Shown here piece after piece: positions 37,495-45,761 of a DNA stretch of 64,000 nt. The position numbers were made by a program, and so were the translations under genes. The stretch's first letter is position 1. Each line of letters opens with the position of its first letter. Source of the DNA: Acidithiobacillus caldus ATCC 51756 (GTDB lineage: Bacteria > Pseudomonadota > Gammaproteobacteria > Acidithiobacillales > Acidithiobacillaceae); NCBI RefSeq assembly GCF_000175575.2, contig NZ_CP005986.1, positions 1,185,549 through 1,249,548 on the forward strand, written 5' to 3'. Under the pieces are notes generated by a model. The model worked only from the letters and a program-made list of their open reading frames with translations. It searched no databases and was not told where the DNA came from.

Positions 37495-38088
37495 ATGAAC
37501 GATACAATTACATCCTCATCACCAGCCTTTGTGCGGCGTAGTGGTGGTTTCTATTCAGCCCCGCTCTTGGCGCTGCGCGGTTTAGCCGCATTCGCCTTCG
37601 TTCTGGCGGCACTACTGGATTTCAGGGATACCATCCACCTGCTGGTATGGTTCTTCTCGATTTATGTATTCTTTGATGGCGCCTACGCGCTGACCGTTGC
37701 CGCTGGTCACTCTCCGGGCAGCACGCTCAATCGGATTGCCATTGCTTTCAAAGGGGTCATCGGCATCCTCGCCGGAATCGTTGCCATCTCCCTCTTTTTG
37801 CAGGGCGGCTCCATGACGACCATACTCCTTACGGTCTTCGTCTGGGTGGCCCTCGCCGGGGTGATCGAAGGCGTATGGGTGTTCAAGATGGTGAAGAACA
37901 AGGAACTCTTGCTCATCGTCGGTTCCGGCGCTTACCTTGCACTGGCCGTTGCCCTGCAGTTCATGTTCGCCGTAGCGCCAAGTGAGGGTACTGCCGTCTA
38001 TAACTGGATCATCATCGGTTTCTCGGCAGCCTTCGGTCTGGGCATGCTCATCATGAGTTGGCTCCTGCGCCGGGCCATGATGGCCTGA
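37495..38088 (+). CDS. HdeD-family membrane protein
   Basis: 197 residues with six hydrophobic segments (about 23-43, 46-67, 81-101, 105-125, 137-160, 165-190), the architecture of HdeD/DUF308. The family includes E. coli HdeD, linked to acid resistance at high cell density, which fits an acidophile. GAGGTG lies 5 bases before the ATG. The mechanism is unknown. It is alone between a 381-bp gap and a convergent small gene. Confidence 0.8.
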   Translation: MNDTITSSSPAFVRRSGGFYSAPLLALRGLAAFAFVLAALLDFRDTIHLLVWFFSIYVFFDGAYALTVAAGHSPGSTLNRIAIAFKGVIGILAGIVAISLFLQGGSMTTILLTVFVWVALAGVIEGVWVFKMVKNKELLLIVGSGAYLALAVALQFMFAVAPSEGTAVYNWIIIGFSAAFGLGMLIMSWLLRRAMMA

Positions 38089-38125
38089 CGGGCTGCGGGT
38101 TGCCCCATACGCTCCTGGCCTCGAT

Positions 38126-38392
38126 CTATTCGGACCGCCACTGGTTTATCAGGTGCAGGGCGATACGGATGAGGATGTGAGCGCAGAACCACAGTAGGAA
38201 AAATCGCAGCGTTGCCAGCAACAGCCCTCCCCACCAGGGGAGGGTTTGTAGCGTTTGGGCGTCGACGGCCAACCAGGGACCGTGCGCCAGCGCGATGGCC
38301 AGCGCCAGAGTCAACGCCCACCCCTTTACCGCCGGCCGCAGTGCGCGGCGATCGCTCGGGTTCTCGTCGGGCGGTGTTTTTTTCTTGGCCAC
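38126..38392 (-). CDS. small two-helix membrane protein of unknown function
   Basis: 88 residues: a charged Lys/Asp/Arg-rich N-terminus (1-22), a hydrophobic segment (about 25-44), a Trp-rich turn, and a second hydrophobic segment (about 52-80) ending in a basic tail. No family is recognised. It follows the MCP gene by 18 bases on the same strand and may be the last gene of the chemosensory transcript, so a link to chemosensing is possible but unproven. Confidence 0.55.
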   Translation of the reverse strand: MAKKKTPPDENPSDRRALRPAVKGWALTLALAIALAHGPWLAVDAQTLQTLPWWGGLLLATLRFFLLWFCAHILIRIALHLINQWRSE

Positions 38393-38410
38393 GCGCCACC
38401 CTGCCAGAGA

Positions 38411-39748
38411 TTACAGGCTCACCAAGACACGCTCGCGCCACTGCAGCCACTGCTGCTGCAGCTTTTGCTCCAGCTTTTGCAACTGGGTTAGGCCACTGGC
38501 ACTCGCATCCGGTTCTTTTGCGACTTTGGCGACGGCCGCTGCAAGCTGGCGAATCTGTTGCTGCAATTGCTGTATAGCGACCAGTTCCGGGGCCTGCTTG
38601 CCACGCTCGCCGGCCATGGCAGCCTGCAGCTCCTGAAAAAACGCATCACCGGAGCCAAGCAGTCTGTCCACACTGCCATCACCATGGCCGAGTAGGGCCG
38701 CACGCAGCTGCCAGAACCACAGGGCCTGCGCCATGCCTATCTGGTTGAGGCGCAGGATCAGCGGCATGTCGCTGTGCTCGGGACCCGTCCCGAGCTGTTG
38801 CAACTCCTCATCCATGCCAGCGAGTTCCGTGGCCAGACTGGCGTAAGCGCTGCGCAGCGCTTCGGTAGTCCGCTCCAGGGCCTCCAGATGACTGGTCATG
38901 AGCTCGGCCGCAGCGTTGTCCTGAGCTCGGGAGAGGACGATGGCGGCCATGTCGTCGCTGGTCTTTTGCGCCGACCGATTGGCCATGCCCAGAACCTCCG
39001 CCACGGTCTCCAGAGAATCGCCGCCCCGACGTAGGTGGAGGATGCTGGTACTCACGCCCTGATCAACGGAGGCAGCGCCTTCGCTGATGGCGGCGGCGGA
39101 ATTCCGGATTTCGCTAGCCGCAGCGGCGGAGCTTTGCGCCAGTTTCTTGACCTCGTCCGCCACCACTGCGAAGCCACGACCGTGCTCGCCGGCGCGGGCT
39201 GCCTCGATGGCGGCGTTGAGTGCGAGCAGATTGGTTTGCTTGGCAATCTCCTGAACTTTGAGCGCCAGGTTGGTGATGGTCCGGGTCTGCTGAAGGAAGG
39301 CCTGAACCGTTTTCCCCATGGCCACCACGCTCTGCTCGACGAGGTCCATTTCGCCGATGAGCTCAGACAGGCGCTCATTGCCGAGACGCACGTCGCGCAC
39401 GGTCTCCGCAGCTAGCTCCTGACTCTCTTCTAGCTTGTGTGCCGTTTCTTGGATGGAGGCCAACAAGGCATGACCCTGGGCTTGCAGGGATTGCAGATCC
39501 ACCTCAGTTTCCCCCAGGTTCTGATCGCAGGTGTGATCCAGGTCGTGGATGGCGCCGAGACGTTCCAGCACCTTCAACAGGCGATCGGTGGTGCGACTGT
39601 CGCGCTGCAAGGGTCCGCGCTGCCAGCGGCACAAAGGCAAAAGACTGTTCTGCAGTTCGGGATCTTCGCGAACGAGCGCCGCGGCATCGTCATCGCCGTC
39701 GAGACAGGCGAGGAGCAGGGACAACAGAGAGCTGGTATCGGTGGGCAT
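38411..39748 (-). CDS. soluble methyl-accepting chemotaxis protein
   Basis: 445 residues with no transmembrane segment, so the receptor is cytoplasmic. The signalling hairpin tip is fully conserved ([20 protein letters not shown] followed by [13 protein letters not shown] at about residues 168-210). The first 80 residues are a small N-terminal domain of unknown type. The C-terminal 120 residues are helical, with [16 protein letters not shown], which loosely recalls a CZB zinc-binding domain but lacks its Cys. It is in the same operon as cheV and the diiron protein, which may provide its input. AAGGAG precedes the ATG by 6 bases. Confidence 0.85.
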   Translation of the reverse strand: MPTDTSSLLSLLLACLDGDDDAAALVREDPELQNSLLPLCRWQRGPLQRDSRTTDRLLKVLERLGAIHDLDHTCDQNLGETEVDLQSLQAQGHALLASIQETAHKLEESQELAAETVRDVRLGNERLSELIGEMDLVEQSVVAMGKTVQAFLQQTRTITNLALKVQEIAKQTNLLALNAAIEAARAGEHGRGFAVVADEVKKLAQSSAAAASEIRNSAAAISEGAASVDQGVSTSILHLRRGGDSLETVAEVLGMANRSAQKTSDDMAAIVLSRAQDNAAAELMTSHLEALERTTEALRSAYASLATELAGMDEELQQLGTGPEHSDMPLILRLNQIGMAQALWFWQLRAALLGHGDGSVDRLLGSGDAFFQELQAAMAGERGKQAPELVAIQQLQQQIRQLAAAVAKVAKEPDASASGLTQLQKLEQKLQQQWLQWRERVLVSL

Positions 39749-39760
39749 GGTGCGTCTCCT

Positions 39761-40714
39761 TCAAGATGCTATGGCGCGGACGACTGCCCGGGCAAGATCG
39801 TCCGGCGAAAATTTGGCGACGTAGCCATCGGCGCCCACACCGTGGGCATGCGCCTCGTTGGCACTGCCCGAAAGGCTGGAGTGAATGACCACCGGCAAAT
39901 CGCGTAGGCTCTCGTTTTCCTTTATTTTTCGGGTCAGGGTGAAGCCGTCCATCTCGGGCATTTCCAGATCGGTGAGTACCATGGCAACGCGGTTACGAAT
40001 GGGGACACCGGCGGACTTGGCGGCGCTAGCCAGTTCCAGGAGCCGGTCCCAGGCCTCACGACCGGTCTTGGTGGCGATGAAGGGCAGGCTCAGCGCCGTA
40101 AGTGCCTTTTCGATCTGGTGGCGGGCGACGGCAGAATCGTCGGCGTAGAGAATGACGGAGCCCGGCGGGATCTGCACGGCGCTGTGCGTGCTCAGTTCAT
40201 CGCCACTGCGAAAACGCGACGGCAGCACCTGCCGAAGAATCTGCTCGACGTCGAGCACCAGGGCGAGACGCGAGGTCTCTTCATCCTCGTCGAGTCGTGC
40301 CAGGCTCGTCACCAGGCCACCCACTGCGGCACCTTCGGCGGAGAGCACTCGTGACCATTCCAGACGCACGATCTCGTCTACGTCCTCGACGGCAAAACCC
40401 TGTACCGAGCGCTCGTATTCCGTCACCAGCAGAATATTGCGTTCTTCGACCTTGCAGCCCACCACCGCCGGCAAATCGATGACGGGCAGGATCTGGCCGC
40501 GAATGTTGGCCACCCCCAGGACGTGTTGTGGTGCGCCCGGCATAGGCGTGATGCGCGGCATGACCAGGGCTTCCCGCACCTTGAACACATTGATACCGAA
40601 TAGCTCCCGGCTGCCACTGTGGGCATCGTTACCCAGACGGAATACCAAAAGTTCAAACTTGTTGGTGCCCGCCAGCTGGGCACGCTCATCGACATCGCGT
40701 AGGACGGGGTTCAT
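39761..40714 (-). CDS. cheV: chemotaxis coupling/response protein CheV
   Basis: 317 residues: a CheW-like domain (about 18-170, with HVLGVANIRGQILPVIDL) followed by a receiver domain (about 185-317) whose phosphoacceptor Asp lies in VLTDLEMPEMDGF. CheV couples receptors to CheA and may dampen signalling when phosphorylated. Because no separate cheW occurs in the window, CheV may be the main coupler of this operon. The start at 40714 is the first Met of the CheV-like sequence; the longer frame upstream overlaps the next gene and has no resemblance. Confidence 0.9.
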   Translation of the reverse strand: MNPVLRDVDERAQLAGTNKFELLVFRLGNDAHSGSRELFGINVFKVREALVMPRITPMPGAPQHVLGVANIRGQILPVIDLPAVVGCKVEERNILLVTEYERSVQGFAVEDVDEIVRLEWSRVLSAEGAAVGGLVTSLARLDEDEETSRLALVLDVEQILRQVLPSRFRSGDELSTHSAVQIPPGSVILYADDSAVARHQIEKALTALSLPFIATKTGREAWDRLLELASAAKSAGVPIRNRVAMVLTDLEMPEMDGFTLTRKIKENESLRDLPVVIHSSLSGSANEAHAHGVGADGYVAKFSPDDLARAVVRAIAS

Positions 40715-40731
40715 GGTTCGGGCTCCAGATA

Positions 40732-41484
40732 TCAAATGGAAAGGGCGCTTCCCACATCCAAGGCCTCGAACCAGTCGAGAAAGCGCTCGACGTTGGCCCC
40801 GCTGTAGATGGCCCCGTGCTGTGGGCAGAGGTGGTCGATATCCAGTTTGCGTACCCGCTCTATCCAGTCTTTCTTGGCAGCGTTGGAGGGCATCCACCGA
40901 CGGTGAAAATACTCGGCGCGGGCGATGTGTTCGGCAAAGGCCTTGCCGGACTGATCGCGGCGATCGACGTAGGGACCGTGTCCGGGGCCCAATAGGGCAG
41001 CGCCCACATCGCCCGAGAAAAGCACCTTGGCCTCTGGATCGTAAACGTGGAAATTGGCCGAGGAGTGCAGGTAGTGCGCGGGGATGAATTCCAAACGGCG
41101 ACCGCCGATGACCAGATCTGCGCCCTCATCGGGAATACCGTGCAAAGGTGCATCCAATGCCCCGTAGTGACGGATGAAGCCCTCCCAGAGTCGCGGCACA
41201 TGCCACTGAATCTGGGCGTTGCAGGCATTCCACAGGGGCAGACTGGAGGCGATGTCCGGATCCTGGTGAGAGACAAATGCGGCACGCAGACTGCTGGGGG
41301 GTAGGATTTCCATGAGGGCTGCGAAAACCTGGGGGAAGATTTCGAAGCCGCCTGGGTCGAGGATGAGCGCTTGACCCTTGGATTCCATGACGTAAACATT
41401 GGAATCGATGACCCGGCGCTCCTCCTGGTCATAGATGATCCACCAGCAGTGATCGTGAAACTCAAATACGGGGGCTGCTTTCAT
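40732..41484 (-). CDS. diiron metallo-beta-lactamase-fold protein (ODP-like sensor)
   Basis: 250 residues, a metallo-beta-lactamase fold of the flavodiiron type but without the flavodoxin domain. Metal ligands can be placed at H73, D75, D77 (SHQDPD), H140 (YLHSSANF), D159 (LFSGD) and H223 (CPQHG). Ile replaces the usual His after D77. This matches the stand-alone oxygen-binding diiron proteins (ODP) described beside chemotaxis genes in Treponema, which sense oxygen and iron. Here it sits between cheV and the unknown gene after cheA, so a sensor role is favoured over oxygen reduction or hydrolysis. It overlaps the upstream gene by 23 bases. The start is supported by GGAG. Confidence 0.75.
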   Translation of the reverse strand: MKAAPVFEFHDHCWWIIYDQEERRVIDSNVYVMESKGQALILDPGGFEIFPQVFAALMEILPPSSLRAAFVSHQDPDIASSLPLWNACNAQIQWHVPRLWEGFIRHYGALDAPLHGIPDEGADLVIGGRRLEFIPAHYLHSSANFHVYDPEAKVLFSGDVGAALLGPGHGPYVDRRDQSGKAFAEHIARAEYFHRRWMPSNAAKKDWIERVRKLDIDHLCPQHGAIYSGANVERFLDWFEALDVGSALSI

Positions 41485-42082
41485 AAGCCAGATTCTCCAA
41501 TTGGGTCTTGTAGCGCCGGATGGCATCGGCGACCGCCGCTACCGCCTCACCCATGTCCCTAGATACGCGCATCAGCGGGGCGCCAACGGCTTCCACCAGT
41601 GCGGCCTCGATGCGACCGTTGGTAACCACGTATTCCTGTTCCTCGATACCTTCCAGTAACTTTTCTACCGTTGCCAGAAGTCGGCGGAGGATGAGGTGGG
41701 CCTGTTCCTCTTCCCCAAGGATGCGCTCTGTCCAGGCTTTTCGGCTGTCGCTCAGTGACGCACAGCGAGTGCCGCGGATGCCGAGCCGGCGCTCCATCTC
41801 CAGAATGCTGTCCTGCAGCCGACCGTGTTGGAGTATGCGCATCTGCACTTCGATGAGCGGAGCGATGTCCGCCTGCAGCCGGGCTGCGGCTTCCCGAAGC
41901 CTGGCGGCGCGCTCGCGAAAGGCCTGCGCGACGACGCCGTAACCGGCCAAGGCCTTGCCGTGGCGTTTCACCAGTATCATGGCGTTAAGGGCCCTCCGAT
42001 CGATGTCGCGCAGGGACTTTTCCATGTCCCGCTGGGCTTGAAAGGAGGCATCCACCAGTTGCAGCACGGCATCCATCTTCAT
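41462..42082 (-). CDS. conserved helical protein of unknown function in the che operon
   Basis: 206 residues, nearly all helical, with no membrane segment. The pattern (VVAQAFRERAARLREAAARLQ, then EEQEYVVTNGRIEAALVEAVGA) resembles sensory four-helix bundles. It overlaps cheA by 4 bases and the diiron protein gene by 23 bases, so the three should be co-translated. A partner of the diiron protein or of the soluble MCP is a reasonable guess; I do not recognise the family. Confidence 0.6.
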   Translation of the reverse strand: MKMDAVLQLVDASFQAQRDMEKSLRDIDRRALNAMILVKRHGKALAGYGVVAQAFRERAARLREAAARLQADIAPLIEVQMRILQHGRLQDSILEMERRLGIRGTRCASLSDSRKAWTERILGEEEQAHLILRRLLATVEKLLEGIEEQEYVVTNGRIEAALVEAVGAPLMRVSRDMGEAVAAVADAIRRYKTQLENLAYESSPRI

Positions 42083-44004
42083 GGCAGGGTCTCCCGCGTG
42101 TATTGCACCGTGGCGGCTTCCAGCGCCTTCTGAACGATGCTGGCAGGGTCAAGAATGAGAACCACCTGGCCTTGTCCGGAGATGGTGGCACCCTGATACC
42201 AGTTGGGATCCGAGAGAAAATCCAGAGCTTTGACTACCGAATCCTCGGTACCGAGGACTTCGGAAACCAGCAGGAGTCCTCGGTCCGTCAGCACCCCCTC
42301 ACTGGCTTCCACGCCCAGTCGCAGTGGCCGCTGGTGCAAGATTTGGCCGAGATCCACCAGAGGCACGACGTTATCGCTGTCCACCCGGTAGACGCTCTGC
42401 CCCCCCAGGTGATGTTGCCGCCGCGGATCGATATCCAGAAGACCGTTGATACTGGAAATGGGTAGGGCATAGATCTCGCGCCGCAGGCGCAGATAAAGCA
42501 CCGGTAACACCGCCAGAGTGAGCGGAAATTCCAGCGCTACGGTAGTACCCTGTCCGGCCTGGGTGGTGAGATCGAGACGTCCGCGCAGGGCACGGGTGGT
42601 TTCGCGGACTACATCCATGCCGACGCCGCGGCCAGAGATGTCCGTCACCCGCTCGTTGGTGGAGAAGCCTGGCCGAAAAATCAGCTCGATGGCGTCCTGC
42701 TCGCTCAAACGTGTTGCCTGCTCCGCTGTAATCAGGCCCTTTTCCACGGCCTTGGCGGCGACCTTTTGGGCGTCGATGCCGTGTCCATCGTCGCTGACCT
42801 CGATCCGGACCTTGTCACCAAGATGGACGGCAGCCACGCGAATTCGAGCTTCTCTGGGCTTTCCCAATGCTTCGCGCTCGGCTGGGTATTCGATGCCGTG
42901 ATCGAGACTGTTGCGCAAAAGATGGGTGAGGGGCGCAGACAGGGCGTCGACAACGGTCTTGTCGATCTCCACCTCCTCACCGACGATTTCCAGACGAACC
43001 TCTTTACCCAACTGCCGGGAGGCGTCCCGAACGACCCGCGGTAGCTGTTGAAACAGCCTCTTGCAGGGCTGCATGCGCAGCCGCATGACGGTGTTTTGCA
43101 GATCGTTGACGGTGAGGTCCATTTCGCGAGCGATCCGCGCCATATCCTCGTCACCGTCGAGGATCTTGGCCGCCGCCGCCGTCAGGCGATTGCGCAGAAG
43201 CACCAGTTCCCCGACCTGATTCATGACGGCATCCAGGCGCTGCGCATCCACGCGCAGGGTACTTTCGCCAAATTCATTGGCTGTGGGGGGCGAATGCACG
43301 GCTTTGGCATGGCTTGGTGGCGAAGCGTTTGCCTGCTCATCCCGGACCAGGGCGGCAGGCTCTGGGCTCGGTGCCGGCGATGGGGATGGCGAGGCTCCAC
43401 CCAGCCCCGGGGCGCCGTCGCCATAGAGCTTATCTAGGTAGGCCTCGAATTCCTCCTGAGAGATCTCGTCCGTCGTCTGACCTTGCTCTTCGCTGGCGTG
43501 GGCGGTTTGGAGTCGCCCCAGTGCGGCCGCAAGATCGGCGGTGGAAATTTCGTCACTAGCCGTCGTCGTTGTTCCTGGCGCGGGTGCGTCGGCGACTGCA
43601 GGGGTTTGCTGTGCCGCGTTCTGTGCGCGTGCGGCAGTGAGCTCGCGTATGGTCCTGGCCAGTTCCTCGGGTCCAGGGCTTGGCTCCTCTCCCAGGGCCA
43701 GGGTGTTCAACATGTCGGCGATGACATCTATGCCGCGCAGGATGCCATCGATGACCGCCGGGGTTACGGCCACAGCATGCTCCCGCAGCCGATCGAGCAG
43801 GTCCTCCAGGTGGTGTGCCCAATCCACCAAGGCAGTGGCCTCGAGAAAGCCAGCGCCGCCCTTGAGGGTGTGGAAAGCACGGAAAAGTGACGCCAGAATA
43901 TTGTCGTCCTGCGGGTCCGCTTCCAGCCGCAAGGCCATATCCTGAGCCTGTTCCAGAAGCTCACGGGCTTCCGGCAGGTAGTCTTCGAGGATTTCCCGAT
44001 CCAC
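42079..44004 (-). CDS. cheA: chemotaxis histidine kinase CheA
   Basis: 641 residues. An HPt domain with phospho-His H45 (FRAFHTLKGGAG), a linker with two short repeats (DEISTADLAAAL and DEISQEEFEAYL), a dimerisation domain, the ATPase domain (N box HLLRNSLDHG, G1 VSDDGHGID, G2 GRGVGMDVV) and a C-terminal CheW-like domain. No CheY/CheB-binding P2 domain is evident; the acidic DEIS repeats occupy its place. It phosphorylates CheY (and the CheV receiver) in response to receptors. It is third in the operon after cheY and cheZ. Confidence 0.93.
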   Translation of the reverse strand: MDREILEDYLPEARELLEQAQDMALRLEADPQDDNILASLFRAFHTLKGGAGFLEATALVDWAHHLEDLLDRLREHAVAVTPAVIDGILRGIDVIADMLNTLALGEEPSPGPEELARTIRELTAARAQNAAQQTPAVADAPAPGTTTTASDEISTADLAAALGRLQTAHASEEQGQTTDEISQEEFEAYLDKLYGDGAPGLGGASPSPSPAPSPEPAALVRDEQANASPPSHAKAVHSPPTANEFGESTLRVDAQRLDAVMNQVGELVLLRNRLTAAAAKILDGDEDMARIAREMDLTVNDLQNTVMRLRMQPCKRLFQQLPRVVRDASRQLGKEVRLEIVGEEVEIDKTVVDALSAPLTHLLRNSLDHGIEYPAEREALGKPREARIRVAAVHLGDKVRIEVSDDGHGIDAQKVAAKAVEKGLITAEQATRLSEQDAIELIFRPGFSTNERVTDISGRGVGMDVVRETTRALRGRLDLTTQAGQGTTVALEFPLTLAVLPVLYLRLRREIYALPISSINGLLDIDPRRQHHLGGQSVYRVDSDNVVPLVDLGQILHQRPLRLGVEASEGVLTDRGLLLVSEVLGTEDSVVKALDFLSDPNWYQGATISGQGQVVLILDPASIVQKALEAATVQYTRETLP

Positions 44005-44005
44005 C

Positions 44006-44467
44006 CTAGATTCCTAGATCGCGCAGAATGGCGTCCACGTCATCCTGTCCCATGGCAACGGTATCGGCCTGCGTATCGTTGACGTCTGTTGGCGCGGCGA
44101 CACCAGCGTCGGCGAGCAGCAAACGTATTCGGTGCTCCACCATTTGCAGAAGCGCCAGAGCCTGCTGCAGACGCTGACCCGCCAGATCTTGGCCCTGTTG
44201 ACTCGCCACGATCTGTCGGAACACCGCCTCCAGCTCGTCATAGGCGGAATCTGCAGGGATGTTTCCCTGGCGCAGGTCCCTCAGCAGCGCCTGACCGTGT
44301 TCTACGTAAGCGATGGTCGCCAGAGTCTGTTTCCCTGTGAGTTCCAAAGCTTCCCGCAGAGGTTGATGGGCTCCCGATAATTCCGCGCTGGCCCCCAAGC
44401 GTCGCAGCCCCTCCCGTAGCAGGTTTTCGGTCCCTCCGAGCAGATCACCCGAGCTTCCGGAAGTCAT
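44006..44467 (-). CDS. cheZ: CheY-P phosphatase CheZ
   Basis: 153 residues, shorter than the 214 of E. coli CheZ. The active-site helix is visible with D94 and Gln Q98 in [10 protein letters not shown] (E. coli QDLTGQ), and the C-terminal CheY-binding tail reads [10 protein letters not shown]. The two long helices of the hairpin core are kept; the N-terminal and linker parts are reduced. It overlaps cheY by 4 bases. Its presence ties this operon to flagellar control rather than to pilus or biofilm chemosensing. Confidence 0.85.
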   Translation of the reverse strand: MTSGSSGDLLGGTENLLREGLRRLGASAELSGAHQPLREALELTGKQTLATIAYVEHGQALLRDLRQGNIPADSAYDELEAVFRQIVASQQGQDLAGQRLQQALALLQMVEHRIRLLLADAGVAAPTDVNDTQADTVAMGQDDVDAILRDLGI

Positions 44468-44886
44468 TGCTGCACCTCCGCCGCCGCCTGTTGCAGGCGG
44501 CGAAAAATGGCATCCAGCTTTTCGCGGAGCGTTTCCGCATTGAAGGGCTTGACGATATAGCCGTTGACGCCCGCCTTGGCCGCTTCCAGTATGTTTTCAC
44601 GCTTGGCCTCGGCGGTAACCATGAGGACGGGTGTATGCCGGAGCCTGGGATCGGCACGGATGGCGCGCAGCAGATCGATGCCCTGCATATTCGGCATGTT
44701 CCAGTCGGAAACGACGAGATCGAAGGGCTTCGCCCGAAGCTTCTGCAATGCCTGGACCCCGTCCTCGGCCTCGTCGAAATTACTGAAGCCCAGTTCGCGC
44801 AGCAGGTTGCGGATGATGCGCCGCATGGTGGAGAAATCGTCCACCACCAGGATCTGCATGCTCTTGTCTACTTGGTCGAGCCCCAT
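44464..44886 (-). CDS. cheY: chemotaxis response regulator CheY
   Basis: 140 residues, a single receiver domain: acidic pair D16/D17, phosphoacceptor D61 ([11 protein letters not shown]), T91 and K113 (IVKPF). The sequence [13 protein letters not shown] is typical of flagellar CheY. Phospho-CheY binds FliM to switch rotation. The start at 44886 is chosen because GAGGAGGAGCAGGAG lies just upstream; the frame extends further but without resemblance. It is the first gene of the cheY-cheZ-cheA operon. Confidence 0.93.
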   Translation of the reverse strand: MGLDQVDKSMQILVVDDFSTMRRIIRNLLRELGFSNFDEAEDGVQALQKLRAKPFDLVVSDWNMPNMQGIDLLRAIRADPRLRHTPVLMVTAEAKRENILEAAKAGVNGYIVKPFNAETLREKLDAIFRRLQQAAAEVQQ

Positions 44887-44942
44887 ACTGCTCCTGCTCC
44901 TCCTCGATTTCCGGTGTGTTGAGCCGGCGTCCACGGGTGATA

Positions 44943-44958
44943 AGCAACTTCCATTCCC
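44943..44958 (-). promoter_or_regulatory. candidate sigma-54 promoter of the che operon
   Basis: On the minus strand gGGAATGGAAGTTGCT has GG and GC separated by exactly 10 bases and a perfect TTGC, but the -24 part (GGAATG for GGCACG) is imperfect. The start would be near 44932, about 46 bases before cheY. Confidence 0.5.
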
Positions 44959-45008
44959 CGTTCTCGACGCACCTTCCTGTCACGCTTTGTAAAAACGACA
45001 CGAACGTC

Positions 45009-45038
45009 AAAAAACTGAAGCCGCCCGTGGGCGGCTTC
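45009..45038 (-). terminator. rho-independent terminator after the SPOR gene
   Basis: On the minus strand gaagccgcccacgggcggcttc (45017-45038) forms a 9-bp GC stem followed by agttttttg. It lies 20 bases after the SPOR stop and should end the motB-SPOR transcript, insulating the cheY operon downstream. Confidence 0.85.
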
Positions 45039-45057
45039 GCTCGGGGCCTCGTTTGCC

Positions 45058-45744
45058 TCACTGTGGCGGCGACCAATACTGGGGGTAGCCCATATCCCGG
45101 GTCAGCTTGTCCTGGTGAATACGGGCGGCAACGGCGGCTGCCGCTTGCCGGTTCGGTAGGGGTCCCACCAGCACCCGATACAGGGCGTTGGCGGGCAGAT
45201 TGCCAATGCAGACACTGAAGTTGCCTTGACGCAAACGATTGCTCAGGTCTGTGGCCTGACTGAGGCGTCCAAAGGCTCCCTGCTGCGCGTACCAGCCGGC
45301 AACGCTACAGGTGGTTCCCGGTAAAGCGACGGACGTCTTCTTGCTGGCCGCAGTTTTCGCGGTATGCTCCGGCGCCGGTGCTTGCATCGGGACTGTGGCA
45401 GGAGACGGTACCGTCGTGGTCTTGGTGGCGGGGGAACGCAGTGGACTCGCTGGCTGAGTTTCCGATCCTGCGACGGCGGGCTGCGACGAGGTCGTTGCAG
45501 CGGTCCCGCCCACCGCGACCGAGCTTTCGCTAGCCGCCGTAGAGGGTGTGCGCGCGGCGGAGACCGGCGGCAACTTCAGGTATACGCTCGAGCTGGCCGT
45601 TCCCTGCGCCGCCCGGACTGGGGGATTTTGACGATGTGGCCAGGCATTGAAGATCCAGATACCCAGCACCAGGAGCATCAACCCCAGTATGGCCCAGCGC
45701 AGACCTGCCTGACGGCGCTCCAGAGTCGATTCCCCCTTACGCAT
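45058..45744 (-). CDS. membrane-anchored SPOR-domain protein
   Basis: 228 residues: short cytoplasmic tail, one membrane segment (about 15-33), a Ser/Thr/Ala/Pro-rich periplasmic linker (about 40-140), and a C-terminal SPOR domain (about 148-228; GWYAQQGAFGRLSQATDLSNRL and YRVLVGPLPNRQAA). SPOR domains bind peptidoglycan lacking stem peptides. Two Cys (CSVAG and CIGNL) could form a disulfide. It is 17 bases after motB and ends at a strong terminator. A link to the cell wall around the flagellar motor is possible. Confidence 0.8.
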   Translation of the reverse strand: MRKGESTLERRQAGLRWAILGLMLLVLGIWIFNAWPHRQNPPVRAAQGTASSSVYLKLPPVSAARTPSTAASESSVAVGGTAATTSSQPAVAGSETQPASPLRSPATKTTTVPSPATVPMQAPAPEHTAKTAASKKTSVALPGTTCSVAGWYAQQGAFGRLSQATDLSNRLRQGNFSVCIGNLPANALYRVLVGPLPNRQAAAAVAARIHQDKLTRDMGYPQYWSPPQ

Positions 45745-45761
45745 TCCCTTCCTCCTCAGCG

